A stretch of 64,000 nt of DNA from Hyphobacterium sp. CCMP332. GTDB lineage: Bacteria > Bacteroidota > Bacteroidia > Cytophagales > CCMP332. Shown piece after piece: positions 34,652-43,720 of the stretch (its first letter is position 1; each line of letters starts with the position of its first letter). The stretch is from NCBI GenBank assembly GCA_014323545.1, contig CP058647.1:2086001-2150000 (forward strand), in the 5' to 3' direction. A program made the translations under genes and the position numbers. Below the pieces are notes generated by a model. It was not told the origin of the DNA. It saw only the letters and a list, made by a program, of their open reading frames with translations, and did not search any database.

Positions 34652-37348
34652 TTATTCAGATTCCAAAAATTCTATGCGTTTTTGGAGTTCTTCATTTTTA
34701 CTATTCAATTCCTGAAGGGCTTTTACAAGCACCGGAACAAGTTCGGTATAATTTATACCCCAGGGTTCAAATCCCAATTCAGCAGATTCTTCTGCATTTC
34801 CCGATCCTCTGAAATCACCATCATCCCCTTTTTGCACAATTTCAGGAATAATTCTATAAACATCCTGTGCAATTAGGCCGATGCTCTTATTTTTATTTTC
34901 TGTAGTATTATAATTATATTCCTTCACGGAAAGCCTTAATATTTCATCTAATCCATAGGAGGTTTCGTTTATATTTTCTTTTAATCTCCTGTCCGAAGAT
35001 GATGTCCAGGAAGTAGCACCAGGTAATAAGTATACGCCAGTTAGATTACCTAATCCATTATTAGTTACATATAAGGCATTATTCGAATTACCCCATCTAA
35101 ACATGTCGGCCTGTAAAGTATTTCCTGATACCCATTTCATACCCTCAGCTGAGGTGCCATCAACTGCATATGTTCCACCTGCGACATGAATATCTCCCCA
35201 AATTGAAGGGCTGGTTGTACCTATTCCAATTCGATTATTGTCGGTCATGAACATTGTTGTGACAGAACTATTATTTCTTATATGGAAACCTCCTGAACCA
35301 TAATTCATGTACATAATATTATCAGACCATCTGGGCCAAAAATAGTTTTCATAAGTACCGCCGGAATTTCTTGCGACGAATGTACCTGTATTTTCTACTG
35401 CAAAAACCTGACCCGTTGCCCCTAAAGTGAGATCATAACCCGGAACTGTAGTTTGAATTCCAACATTTCCCGAAAAATAATTATAGTCTTCACCAGTGGA
35501 ATAAACTCCATATTCAAGACCGGATGTACTACTGCTGTTTGAGGCGTAAAAGGCATAGGCATTGCCAGATCCTGAACCTCTCATGTAAGACCATACTCCG
35601 ATACCTAAACTAGCGCCATCGTAAACATTTTCTGCATTAATGGTGTATCGTTCCGGAGTTCCGGCAGGAGTTAAAACATGTAACTTATTCGTTGCAACCG
35701 GTGAAGATGTTCCAATTCCCACCTGGCCTTCAACAAGTAAACCCTCAGCCGGAGCTATACTTGTACCTGAATAATTGCTCCCTATGGCAGCTCCTCCTTC
35801 TACATCCAGTCGGTTTATTGCAGCCGTTGTTCCTATACCAAAATTACCTGTAGGAGAAACTACAAATCGATATGCAAAAGCAGTTTGATCATAAAGTCCG
35901 AAATAGCCAGCACCTGTTGATGCTCCTGAGCCTGTTGAACCAATAATATCATAAACATGGTTACCAATTGATGAATTCTGGAATCGAATTGCTGAGCCTA
36001 CTATACCGTTTGAATTTAATATAACAGAATTCGAATTCCAATCAGCGTCTTCTATATGCAACACCCCAAGAGGGATGCTTGTACCAATTCCAACTCTGAC
36101 ATTTGGATCACCTAGAATTAAACTATTGCTTACACCCGCTCTAGCTCCTGCGCCAATCATAGTGGCATTCGTTAAGTTATTAAAATCTACATCTGCCGTA
36201 TTACCAATAGCAGTATTGTTACTTCCTGTAATATTGCTAGCAAGTGCATTAAAGCCCATTGCCACATTTCCCCCACCAGTTGTATTGGCAAAAGCAGATT
36301 GCATACCAACAGCAGTATTGTTTCCTCCGATTGTGTTTAGGTCAAGCGCATATAAACCAATTCCCGTATTACCACTACCAGATGTGTTACTTATCAAGGC
36401 TGCTTGTCCCATCGCTGTGTTTAGTGCGCCATCAATATTTGAAGCCAAGGCTGATTGCCCTACAGAAGTGTTTTGAGATCCTGTAGTATTATTTATTAAT
36501 GAGCTACTGCCTAAGGCCACATTTAAACCACCAAGCGTGTTTTGCTGCATTGCTCTAAATCCAACTGCTGTATTATTACTATTTGTATTCGCTAACATTG
36601 CTTCATATCCAATGGCGACATTTGCAGAAGATGAAGGTGCAGTGAATAAAGCATTTAATCCTATAGCAACATTGGTCGAACCATCAATATTGTTAAACAA
36701 TGCTCCCAATCCAATAGCAGTATTTTGCCCTCCCGTAGAATTGGCAATCATTGCACCATCGCCAATTGCTGTATTTTGGCTACCACTAACATTATTTGAC
36801 AAAGCTGATCCACCAATCCCAACATTAAATCCACCAGAAACATTAGAGAACCCTGCTGAAGCACCAACAAAAACATTATTTTTAAGCGTTAAGTCATCAT
36901 TCGCACCAGCTCCCTGGCCAATAAAAATTGATCCTCCGGTATTTAAGAACTCTAATTGACCTTGTTGTGTCAATCTGATTTTCTCTATGTTATTTGTTCT
37001 CAATGTTAAATCCTGAGCATCTGTGGTTCCTATAAAATTAGTGCCTGAACTTGTACCTGCGTTACCGTTTAAGGTCCACCCCGGAACTACTGGGTCCCAA
37101 CTACTTCCATTCCAGAAAAAAATTGAGTTTCGGGTATGATCATAAATTAACATTCCTTCTTCTGCAGCTAATGGTGTAAGGGTTGTGAAATCCACATTGG
37201 GCAATAATAAGCCCAAAGGAGAACCGGAATTATCAAGATGAAGGATTGTTCTTGGACTTGGACTAGTTGTTCCTATGCCAACATTGTTTTGAGCCTGCGC
37301 ATGTGCCAAAAACGTTATACTCAAACAAACCAAGAAGATATTTCTCAT
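34652..37348 (-). CDS. Tail-fibre-like secreted protein with S74 domain (898 aa)
   Basis: Signal peptide (1-19, AQAQ), head NNVGIGTTSPSPRTILHLD ending FFWNGSSWDP, then many NTAIG/NTAVG beta-roll repeats (about 150-410). NVGIGT linkers and YGVYSTGEDYNYFSGNVG modules follow. The S74 domain starts SDRRLKENI (S785), with GLIAQDVYRIIPEIV, then a stretch ending GFEPWGINYTELVPVLVKA and a C-terminal coiled coil. This C-terminal domain is very close to that of the 684-aa protein two genes away, although their N-terminal parts differ, a sign of module exchange. Predicted surface trimer; target unknown. Confidence 0.85.
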   Translation of the reverse strand: MRNIFLVCLSITFLAHAQAQNNVGIGTTSPSPRTILHLDNSGSPLGLLLPNVDFTTLTPLAAEEGMLIYDHTRNSIFFWNGSSWDPVVPGWTLNGNAGTSSGTNFIGTTDAQDLTLRTNNIEKIRLTQQGQLEFLNTGGSIFIGQGAGANDDLTLKNNVFVGASAGFSNVSGGFNVGIGGSALSNNVSGSQNTAIGDGAMIANSTGGQNTAIGLGALFNNIDGSTNVAIGLNALFTAPSSSANVAIGYEAMLANTNSNNTAVGFRAMQQNTLGGLNVALGSSSLINNTTGSQNTSVGQSALASNIDGALNTAMGQAALISNTSGSGNTGIGLYALDLNTIGGNNTAVGMQSAFANTTGGGNVAMGFNALASNITGSNNTAIGNTADVDFNNLTNATMIGAGARAGVSNSLILGDPNVRVGIGTSIPLGVLHIEDADWNSNSVILNSNGIVGSAIRFQNSSIGNHVYDIIGSTGSGASTGAGYFGLYDQTAFAYRFVVSPTGNFGIGTTAAINRLDVEGGAAIGSNYSGTSIAPAEGLLVEGQVGIGTSSPVATNKLHVLTPAGTPERYTINAENVYDGASLGIGVWSYMRGSGSGNAYAFYASNSSSTSGLEYGVYSTGEDYNYFSGNVGIQTTVPGYDLTLGATGQVFAVENTGTFVARNSGGTYENYFWPRWSDNIMYMNYGSGGFHIRNNSSVTTMFMTDNNRIGIGTTSPSIWGDIHVAGGTYAVDGTSAEGMKWVSGNTLQADMFRWGNSNNALYVTNNGLGNLTGVYLLPGATSWTSSSDRRLKENINETSYGLDEILRLSVKEYNYNTTENKNKSIGLIAQDVYRIIPEIVQKGDDGDFRGSGNAEESAELGFEPWGINYTELVPVLVKALQELNSKNEELQKRIEFLESE

Positions 37349-37463
37349 AGTAAAATTATTCAGGGCAAAATAGTAACATTATTAAAATTAACTAATCAAT
37401 GCATAAAACGAAAAAATAATACTTGGGAACAAATAGTATTTTCTTAACCGTTTTGATCACAAA

Positions 37464-39620
37464 TTACTGATTTTCTAATTCCTCAATTCGTCTTTGAAGT
37501 TCAATGTTTTTTGTGTTCAATTCTTTAATTGCATTGATTAACAGATAATCAATGGAAGATGGATCAAAACTCAAAATGCTCTGACCTTGATTTTCTATGG
37601 TTTCAATTCCGTTGATATCTTCACTTACAATTTGCCCTTTTTGAATGGTCTTAACCGAATAGGGAAGAATGTTTTGGACATCCTGGGCAATAACGCCTAT
37701 GTACTGCTCATTTTGATCAAGCCCTGATTCAGCATTGTAGTGATATGTAACAGGATTTATTTGTAAAACCTTAGTAAGACCATCAACGAAAGGTTGAATA
37801 TTCTGCTTCATACGTTCATCTGAAATAGCCGCCCATGAGCCTCCTCCTGGTTTATAGGCCTGACTTGCAACTTCAAGGTCATCCTGGATATAAAGATCTT
37901 CATCCCCATTGACTATATTATAGGTAGGAGTGCCATCGGCAATTGTATTAATTGTTGCACTCATAATACCTCCTCCACAATTTATTACTCCATTTGAAGT
38001 ACTTGCATAAAAATCACCATCTAAGCCTATTGCTGAGATATTTCCTCCCACAACCAGTCTTTCTGTTGGACTTATAGACCCGACGCCTAAATTTCCATCA
38101 CTAGTGAGAATCATTCTTGCAAATGTATTACTTGAATTAACCGTGCTGACATCAAAGGTATTATTCATGCTGAAAATCAAATCTCCAATTCCAAAACCCT
38201 GACTTCTTCTAAAAAATATCCCGGCTTTATCCGTTCCGTCGGGGTTATACGTGCTAAAAACAATACCGGTCGAAATACTACCGGTTCCAAAAGCTGCATT
38301 TTTAAGTCGCATCCATGCTCCGGCAGAACCATCGGTTGTTGGGATATTTTCCCATAATTCAAATTTTGACTGCGGAGTACTGGTGCCAATACCTACATAC
38401 CCGTTTGCTGTAATTCGCATGTGCTCAACAGTTGCACTTGAACCATTAGCTGCGGTTCTAAAAGACAATTCAGAACTGAAATTTCCTACAGATTGAGACA
38501 ATGCGGCAATTGTTGACACAGAACCAACACCAGTAATATCCGCAGAATGGAAGGCAAGACCTCCTGTATTGAAACCGCCATCATTATAGGCATTATTCCC
38601 AATATTATGTATTCTAACAATGGGAAAAACCTGTCCTGATGTTGAGACATCTAATTTATATTGTGGATCAGTGCTACCAATTCCAACGTTAAGTGAGCTA
38701 TGATCCATAGTCATTAAAATTCCTGAAGCAGTTAAAGGTCCGGAACCTCTATGGAATAGTAATTTTCCAGGTCCCTCGCCATTTGCCGATCCTGTAGAGA
38801 TCATATGAAACCAATTACCACCTGCCGAATTATTCATTGAAAGCCAGGTGCCAACGGTTGAAGAACTTTGAATTTGAAGATTTAATTGCTGATTGTCGAG
38901 AATTGTCAAGGTTGCATCAGGAACAGAGGTGCCAATACCTACATGTCCGTCATCTCTTACCGATAGAGTGGGATTTAAACTCGAATTTGACATTAAAAGA
39001 CCAAATGAGGCAGAAGAGTTGCCTGATGAATTGATTTCCAGTCTAGCCTGAGGATTTGTTTCAGCAATTCCCACATCGCCGTTGTTGGTAACTACAAATC
39101 GATGAGAACCTCTTAAAAACGTCATAAAACCGGGATTTCCCCCTGTATTGCCCAAATAACCAAATGTCCAGTTGGCAGGATTTACACCTGCATTATTAAA
39201 GTCCATCAGGGTATTGGAGCCGGAAGAATTGAGGCCTGCGATGCTTCCTGCTATATTTTCAACCACGGTGAGTTTATAAGCAGGTGTATTGATGCCTATT
39301 CCAACATTTCCCGTATTTAAATTAAAAATATCCGTTCCGTTTACGCCCCATTCGGAAGTGGCGCTAACCCAGGCCGAGCCATTCCAAATATAAATTTTAT
39401 CATCCACTGTATTGTAGACCATCATTCCGGAATCGGCAAGGCCTAAAGTAAAGGTGGAAATGTCCTGACGTGGTAAAAGCAATCCAAGCGGACTTCCATT
39501 ATTGTCCAATTCTAACAAAGCATTGGGATTGGGAGTGGTTGTACCAATACCGGTATTATTTTGGGCATCGACCAAAAAGGCCATGTGCGCAATTACTAAC
39601 AGCAGATAAATCTTTTTCAT
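37464..39620 (-). CDS. Tail-fibre-like secreted protein with S74 domain (718 aa)
   Basis: Signal peptide (1-19, VDAQ) and head NNTGIGTTTPNPNALLELD with the segment ADSGMMVYNTVDDKIYIWNG. Residues about 20-265 are almost identical to those of the 684-aa neighbour, at DNA level too. The middle holds NVGIG linkers with few NTAIG repeats. The S74 domain starts SDERMKQNI (S600), GVIAQDVQNILPYSV, with an insertion of about 20 residues rich in acidic and polar residues before the final coiled coil. In this copy the residue after the SD is E rather than R/K; the serine and lysine are kept. Its C-terminal domain is clearly different from that of the neighbour with the same N-terminus. Confidence 0.85.
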   Translation of the reverse strand: MKKIYLLLVIAHMAFLVDAQNNTGIGTTTPNPNALLELDNNGSPLGLLLPRQDISTFTLGLADSGMMVYNTVDDKIYIWNGSAWVSATSEWGVNGTDIFNLNTGNVGIGINTPAYKLTVVENIAGSIAGLNSSGSNTLMDFNNAGVNPANWTFGYLGNTGGNPGFMTFLRGSHRFVVTNNGDVGIAETNPQARLEINSSGNSSASFGLLMSNSSLNPTLSVRDDGHVGIGTSVPDATLTILDNQQLNLQIQSSSTVGTWLSMNNSAGGNWFHMISTGSANGEGPGKLLFHRGSGPLTASGILMTMDHSSLNVGIGSTDPQYKLDVSTSGQVFPIVRIHNIGNNAYNDGGFNTGGLAFHSADITGVGSVSTIAALSQSVGNFSSELSFRTAANGSSATVEHMRITANGYVGIGTSTPQSKFELWENIPTTDGSAGAWMRLKNAAFGTGSISTGIVFSTYNPDGTDKAGIFFRRSQGFGIGDLIFSMNNTFDVSTVNSSNTFARMILTSDGNLGVGSISPTERLVVGGNISAIGLDGDFYASTSNGVINCGGGIMSATINTIADGTPTYNIVNGDEDLYIQDDLEVASQAYKPGGGSWAAISDERMKQNIQPFVDGLTKVLQINPVTYHYNAESGLDQNEQYIGVIAQDVQNILPYSVKTIQKGQIVSEDINGIETIENQGQSILSFDPSSIDYLLINAIKELNTKNIELQRRIEELENQ
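38840..39540 (-). repeat. Near-identical DNA block shared by two adjacent fibre genes, copy A
   Basis: About 700 bp matching 40991-41691 at a constant offset of 2151 bp. From about 39190 to 39482 no difference was seen by eye; towards the 5' side of the plus strand (38840-39000) substitutions appear gradually. It codes for the head and first shaft modules of the 718-aa protein. Confidence 0.85.
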
Positions 39621-39722
39621 CTTGGTAAAATTAAGCCCCCGTTATCAGGAATTAAAAGAGATATAAAGATACAGAGCCGGATTATATTTTTATAGAAAAG
39701 TATCTTTATTGAATTGCAATAT

Positions 39723-41777
39723 TTATTTTGAATCAATGGCTTCAATAAGTTCTCTTAGCTCTTCATTTTCAGCTTTGAGTTCCTGAATGGCTTTCACAAG
39801 CACAGGTATGAGTTCGGTATAATTTATTCCCCAGGGATTAAAACCTAGCTCAGACGATAATTTGGCATTTCCTTCCCCTCTGAATTCTCCATCATCACCT
39901 TTATTTACAATTTCAGGAATAATTTGATATACATCCTGAGCAAGAAATCCTATTTGCTTTTTGCTATTTTCACTAGTGATGAAATTATACTCTTTTGGAG
40001 AAAGTTGTAAGATTTCATTCAAACCATAAGTGCTTTCAACAATATTTTCCTTTAATCGCTTATCTGAGGTTGATGTCCAAAAGGTGGCGCCAGATCCTAG
40101 AAATACACCTGTTAAATTCGAATTTCCGGCATTGGTAACATAAAGATTGTTGTCAACCGCACCAAACCTGTGCATATGAGCCAGCAATGTATTTCCTGTC
40201 ACCCATTTAATACCAAATGCGCCTGTGCTGCCATCAACAGCTACATCACCACTGGCAACATGTAATTTACTTTGAGTAGAAGGTGCAGTAGTTCCGATAC
40301 CAACTCTGTTTCCGGCGGATTCAACGTAAAAAGTTGAAGCATCAATGGCTAAATCTCCACTATTGTCATTTTGTAAAAAAAGTGTGGCATTGGTATTTGT
40401 AATTATTTCATTCCCATCAATTCTCACACCATTGGCAATTTCTAATACCCCTGATCCCGCTGCACCCGAGGCATCCGTGGTAGCTGTTAATTCTAGTCTG
40501 CCGGAAATTAAGCCCGTCCCTTCAACATGCAGATTTCTTGTTGGAGCAGTTGTAGCAATTCCTACAAAGCCTGAACCTCTTGAAATCGATAGCGCATCGA
40601 TGCTTGTAGCACCATTATAGGTTTGTAATTTTAATAAATTGCTTGAGCCATCATAAGTCAAGCCTCCTCCAAAGGCAGAAACACCGGGATCTGAATTTGC
40701 TTCCAAAAGTTGAATTGTACCACTATTTGCAGCATTTGAAAATGCTGTTGAAGTACTACTCGTCAATCGTATTGTCGGATCGGAGGGATCGTATAAATGT
40801 AATTTTTCTAAGGGATTAGAATGATTAATTCCAATATTCAGACTAGCATGATCCATAGCCATAAATAAACCCGAAGCTGTGCCGCCATTCGCACCTCGTT
40901 GAAGCAATAACTTGCCCACTCCTTCACCATTTGCTGAACCGGTGTTAATTACATGAAACCACTCTCCCCCGACTGAGCTATTGTTCATAGAAAGCCAGGT
41001 GCCAACGGTCGAAGAACTTTGAATTTGAAGATTTAGTTGCTGATTATCTATAACGGTCAAAGTTGCATCAGGAACAGAGGTGCCAATACCCACATGTCCG
41101 TCATCTCTTACCGATAGGGTGGGATTTAAACTCGAATTTGACATTAGGAGCCCAAATGAGGCAGAAGAGTTGCCAGATGAATTGATTTCCAGTCTAGCCT
41201 GAGGATCGGTTTCTGCAATTCCCACATCGCCATTATTAGTGATTACAAATCGGTGAGAACCTCTCAAAAATGTCATAAAACCGGGATTTCCCCCTGTATT
41301 GCCCAAATATCCAAATGTCCAGTTGGCAGGATTTACACCTGCATTATTAAAGTCCATCAGGGTATTGGAGCCGGAAGAATTGAGGCCTGCGATGCTTCCT
41401 GCTATATTTTCAACCACGGTGAGTTTATAAGCAGGTGTATTGATGCCTATTCCAACATTTCCCGTATTTAAATTAAAAATATCCGTTCCGTTTACGCCCC
41501 ATTCGGAAGTGGCGCTAACCCAGGCCGAGCCATTCCAAATATAAATTTTATCATCCACTGTATTGTAGACCATCATTCCGGAATCGGCAAGGCCTAAAGT
41601 AAAGGTGGAAATGTCCTGACGTGGTAAAAGCAAACCCAGTGGACTTCCGTTATTGTCCAATTCTAATATGGCATTGGGATTGGGTGTGGTCGTACCTATA
41701 CCGGTATTATTTTGGGCAAGTGCTGAAATACTAAATAGTAATAGCGTTGAAATTAGGGTAGTATTAAAAATTTTCAT
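39723..41777 (-). CDS. Tail-fibre-like secreted protein with S74 domain (684 aa)
   Basis: The signal peptide (ALAQ) differs from that of the 718-aa neighbour. From the head onward (NNTGIGTTTPNPNAILELD) to about residue 260 the two are almost the same. The rest departs: NVGI linkers, a stretch with LYDPSDPTIRLTSS, and the S74 domain beginning SDKRLKENI (S571), GFLAQDVYQIIPEIV, then GFNPWGINYTELIPVLVKA and a coiled coil, closest to the 898-aa protein. So this gene is a visible chimera: N-terminal half like one neighbour, C-terminal domain like another. Predicted exported fibre, target unknown. Confidence 0.85.
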   Translation of the reverse strand: MKIFNTTLISTLLLFSISALAQNNTGIGTTTPNPNAILELDNNGSPLGLLLPRQDISTFTLGLADSGMMVYNTVDDKIYIWNGSAWVSATSEWGVNGTDIFNLNTGNVGIGINTPAYKLTVVENIAGSIAGLNSSGSNTLMDFNNAGVNPANWTFGYLGNTGGNPGFMTFLRGSHRFVITNNGDVGIAETDPQARLEINSSGNSSASFGLLMSNSSLNPTLSVRDDGHVGIGTSVPDATLTVIDNQQLNLQIQSSSTVGTWLSMNNSSVGGEWFHVINTGSANGEGVGKLLLQRGANGGTASGLFMAMDHASLNIGINHSNPLEKLHLYDPSDPTIRLTSSTSTAFSNAANSGTIQLLEANSDPGVSAFGGGLTYDGSSNLLKLQTYNGATSIDALSISRGSGFVGIATTAPTRNLHVEGTGLISGRLELTATTDASGAAGSGVLEIANGVRIDGNEIITNTNATLFLQNDNSGDLAIDASTFYVESAGNRVGIGTTAPSTQSKLHVASGDVAVDGSTGAFGIKWVTGNTLLAHMHRFGAVDNNLYVTNAGNSNLTGVFLGSGATFWTSTSDKRLKENIVESTYGLNEILQLSPKEYNFITSENSKKQIGFLAQDVYQIIPEIVNKGDDGEFRGEGNAKLSSELGFNPWGINYTELIPVLVKAIQELKAENEELRELIEAIDSK
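40991..41691 (-). repeat. Near-identical DNA block shared by two adjacent fibre genes, copy B
   Basis: Partner of 38840-39540. The identity stops sharply at the signal peptide on one side and fades inside the shaft on the other, so the shared tract does not match gene borders. Confidence 0.85.
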
Positions 41778-41836
41778 GATGGTATTGTAGAACAGATTAT
41801 TAAATTTAATGATTTAATAATTTGATTCACTGTATT

Positions 41837-43498
41837 TTATTTATTTTCTAAAGCTTCTATTCTCTCCTTTAATTGCTCATTTTCTGATTTCAATTCCTGC
41901 ATACCTTTGATCATTACCGGGATTAATTCCATATGGTTCATCAAGAGGTCTTTATTTTGACCTGATGTTTCCTCAACTACTTCAGGAAGTACCGCCTGCA
42001 CTTCCTGGGCAATCAGACCCAATTGTTGACCATGTTCGGGAAATTCATTCCATTGAAAACTTACAGGATTGAGCCTCATTATTTCATTAAGGCCATATTG
42101 AAGACTGCTAATATTATTTTTATATTTTCTGTCAGAAGTACCCAATATACCGGTTGTATAATAAACGCGATTCCATCGAAATGAGGCGCTTCCTAAATCC
42201 AAACCCGCATTGGCATAAGGCCCAAAATGTGAGGTGCTTAAAACCGCGAGAGAACCTCCGACATTATGCCTGAATAGTAACATTCCGGAAGTTACCTGTT
42301 GTCCGATGACAAAAAGACCACCGGTCCCGGAAGAGATGGTATAGGTATTTGTGCCACTTAAGGCCGTTCCACTTTCCAAAACAATGGAAGAACTTGCGGA
42401 AGAAAACAAAGCAAGGCTTGAATTAAAACTTTCAATTTTCTGAGATGAACTCGCACCACTGCTGATGAATAAATCATATGAAGGATCGGGAACGGCTCCA
42501 ATACCAACGTTGCCTGAAAGCTCCGATTGTCCTGCGACCACAAGTGGATATAAAGGGCTGTTTGAGCCAATTCCTACATTTCCCTGAACAACTAATCCAT
42601 TTGCTGGTGCAGTTACTGTACCCGCATATCCGCTTCCTATAGCAGCACCGCCTTCGACATCAAGTCTGTTGACCGGAGTTGATAATCCTATACCCACAGC
42701 ATTTCCACTGCTTATAAATAATTTTGGGTTTGATAAATTGCTTCCCTGTGAAATAATAAAATCGGCGTTGGCTGCATCATCCACACCAATGGTCCAGGGA
42801 ATGCCGTTATTGTCTGCTTCGAAAGTTAACTCCAGATCATTGCCATCGCTTCGAAACATGGTAATATTTCCTTCATTGACGTTCAAAAGATCAGAACTTA
42901 CACCACTGCCCAAAGTGACACTTCCGGCATTGCTAATGGTCATCCTGGGTGAAAAATTGGTTATAAACTGAATAAATTGAGGGGATGATATTTGCAGATA
43001 GTCGCCGGATCCCGGAGTGCCTATTCCACCCGTTTTGAAAAATCCACCCACACCGTTATCCCTGCCAAATTCCAATTCGGAATAAGCGGATGAATTACTT
43101 TCGGTACTTCTTAGCCTGACGGCAAAGGAGCCTGTCGCTTCAACCTGAAGTTTTGTTTGTGGATTTGTGGTGCCTATTCCCACATTTCCCGAGTTCAGAT
43201 TAAAAATATCTGTTCCATTGACCGCCCATTCGGAAGTGGAACTGACCCATGCAGTACCATCCCACATATACACTTTATTATCGACCGTATTAAATACCAT
43301 CATGCCAAAATCGGCCGGCCCCAAAGTAAATGTGGAAATATCTTGTCGTGGCAATAGCAATCCAAGTGGACTTCCATTATTGTCCAGCTCCAATAAGGCA
43401 TTGGGATTTGGTGTAATAGTTCCAATTCCTGTATTGTTTTGTGCGTTGAGACTGTTCAGAATTAAAAATAATGCTGATAGTAGTAAAATTTTATGCAT
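41837..43498 (-). CDS. Tail-fibre-like secreted protein with S74 domain (553 aa), first gene of the array
   Basis: Shortest member and first in gene direction. It has a signal peptide (LNAQ), head NNTGIGTITPNPNALLELD with ADFGMMVFNTVDNKVYMWDG, then NVGIGT linkers and a module shared with other members (NRLDVEGGAAIGSGYAGT, LVVQGNVGIG). NTAIG-type repeats are absent. The S74 domain starts SDRKYKNNI (S455), GLIAQEVQAVLPEVV, and ends with a coiled coil (SENEQLKERIEALENK). A canonical promoter lies just upstream, and the next gene follows after only 59 bases, so it may lead a short operon with the 684-aa gene. Predicted surface trimer. Confidence 0.85.
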   Translation of the reverse strand: MHKILLLSALFLILNSLNAQNNTGIGTITPNPNALLELDNNGSPLGLLLPRQDISTFTLGPADFGMMVFNTVDNKVYMWDGTAWVSSTSEWAVNGTDIFNLNSGNVGIGTTNPQTKLQVEATGSFAVRLRSTESNSSAYSELEFGRDNGVGGFFKTGGIGTPGSGDYLQISSPQFIQFITNFSPRMTISNAGSVTLGSGVSSDLLNVNEGNITMFRSDGNDLELTFEADNNGIPWTIGVDDAANADFIISQGSNLSNPKLFISSGNAVGIGLSTPVNRLDVEGGAAIGSGYAGTVTAPANGLVVQGNVGIGSNSPLYPLVVAGQSELSGNVGIGAVPDPSYDLFISSGASSSQKIESFNSSLALFSSASSSIVLESGTALSGTNTYTISSGTGGLFVIGQQVTSGMLLFRHNVGGSLAVLSTSHFGPYANAGLDLGSASFRWNRVYYTTGILGTSDRKYKNNISSLQYGLNEIMRLNPVSFQWNEFPEHGQQLGLIAQEVQAVLPEVVEETSGQNKDLLMNHMELIPVMIKGMQELKSENEQLKERIEALENK

Positions 43499-43527
43499 TT
43501 CCTTTAAATCAAATTCTTTAAAAAGTT

Positions 43528-43558
43528 CAAAATTATCACCAATAGTTAATACGGCAAA
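43528..43558 (-). promoter_or_regulatory. Bacteroidota-type promoter at the head of the fibre array
   Basis: On the minus strand TTTG (43558-43555), exactly 19 bases, TAATTTTG (43535-43528): a full match to both boxes. The predicted leader before the ATG at 43498 is about 25 bases. Confidence 0.8.
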
Positions 43559-43649
43559 ATGATAAAATGTAAGTCAAAAAACCATATATAATTCTTACGA
43601 TCTTTAGAAGTATAGGTTTGACTTCATTACTTATACTCAAATTTTTAAA

Positions 43650-43680
43650 AATGCCGATTAATTAACGGCAATTAATTTTG
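43650..43680 (+). promoter_or_regulatory. Possible promoter of the FG-GAP gene with a palindrome in its spacer
   Basis: TAATTTTG (43673-43680) matches the -7 box; the -33 position has only AATG. Between them lies GCCG...TTAATTAA...CGGC (43653-43669), a near-palindrome that could be an operator. About 40 bases of leader would precede the ATG at 43721. Confidence 0.35.
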
Positions 43681-43720
43681 AGTTTTTTGAACTAGTTTTA
43701 TCCGTAGAAGTTTTATTAAC

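Noticed and set aside
10634-43498. The array as part of a prophage
   Set aside because: Apart from tail-fibre-like and collar domains, no capsid, terminase, portal, tail tube, lysis or integrase gene is seen, and every protein has its own Sec signal peptide, which phage fibres lack.
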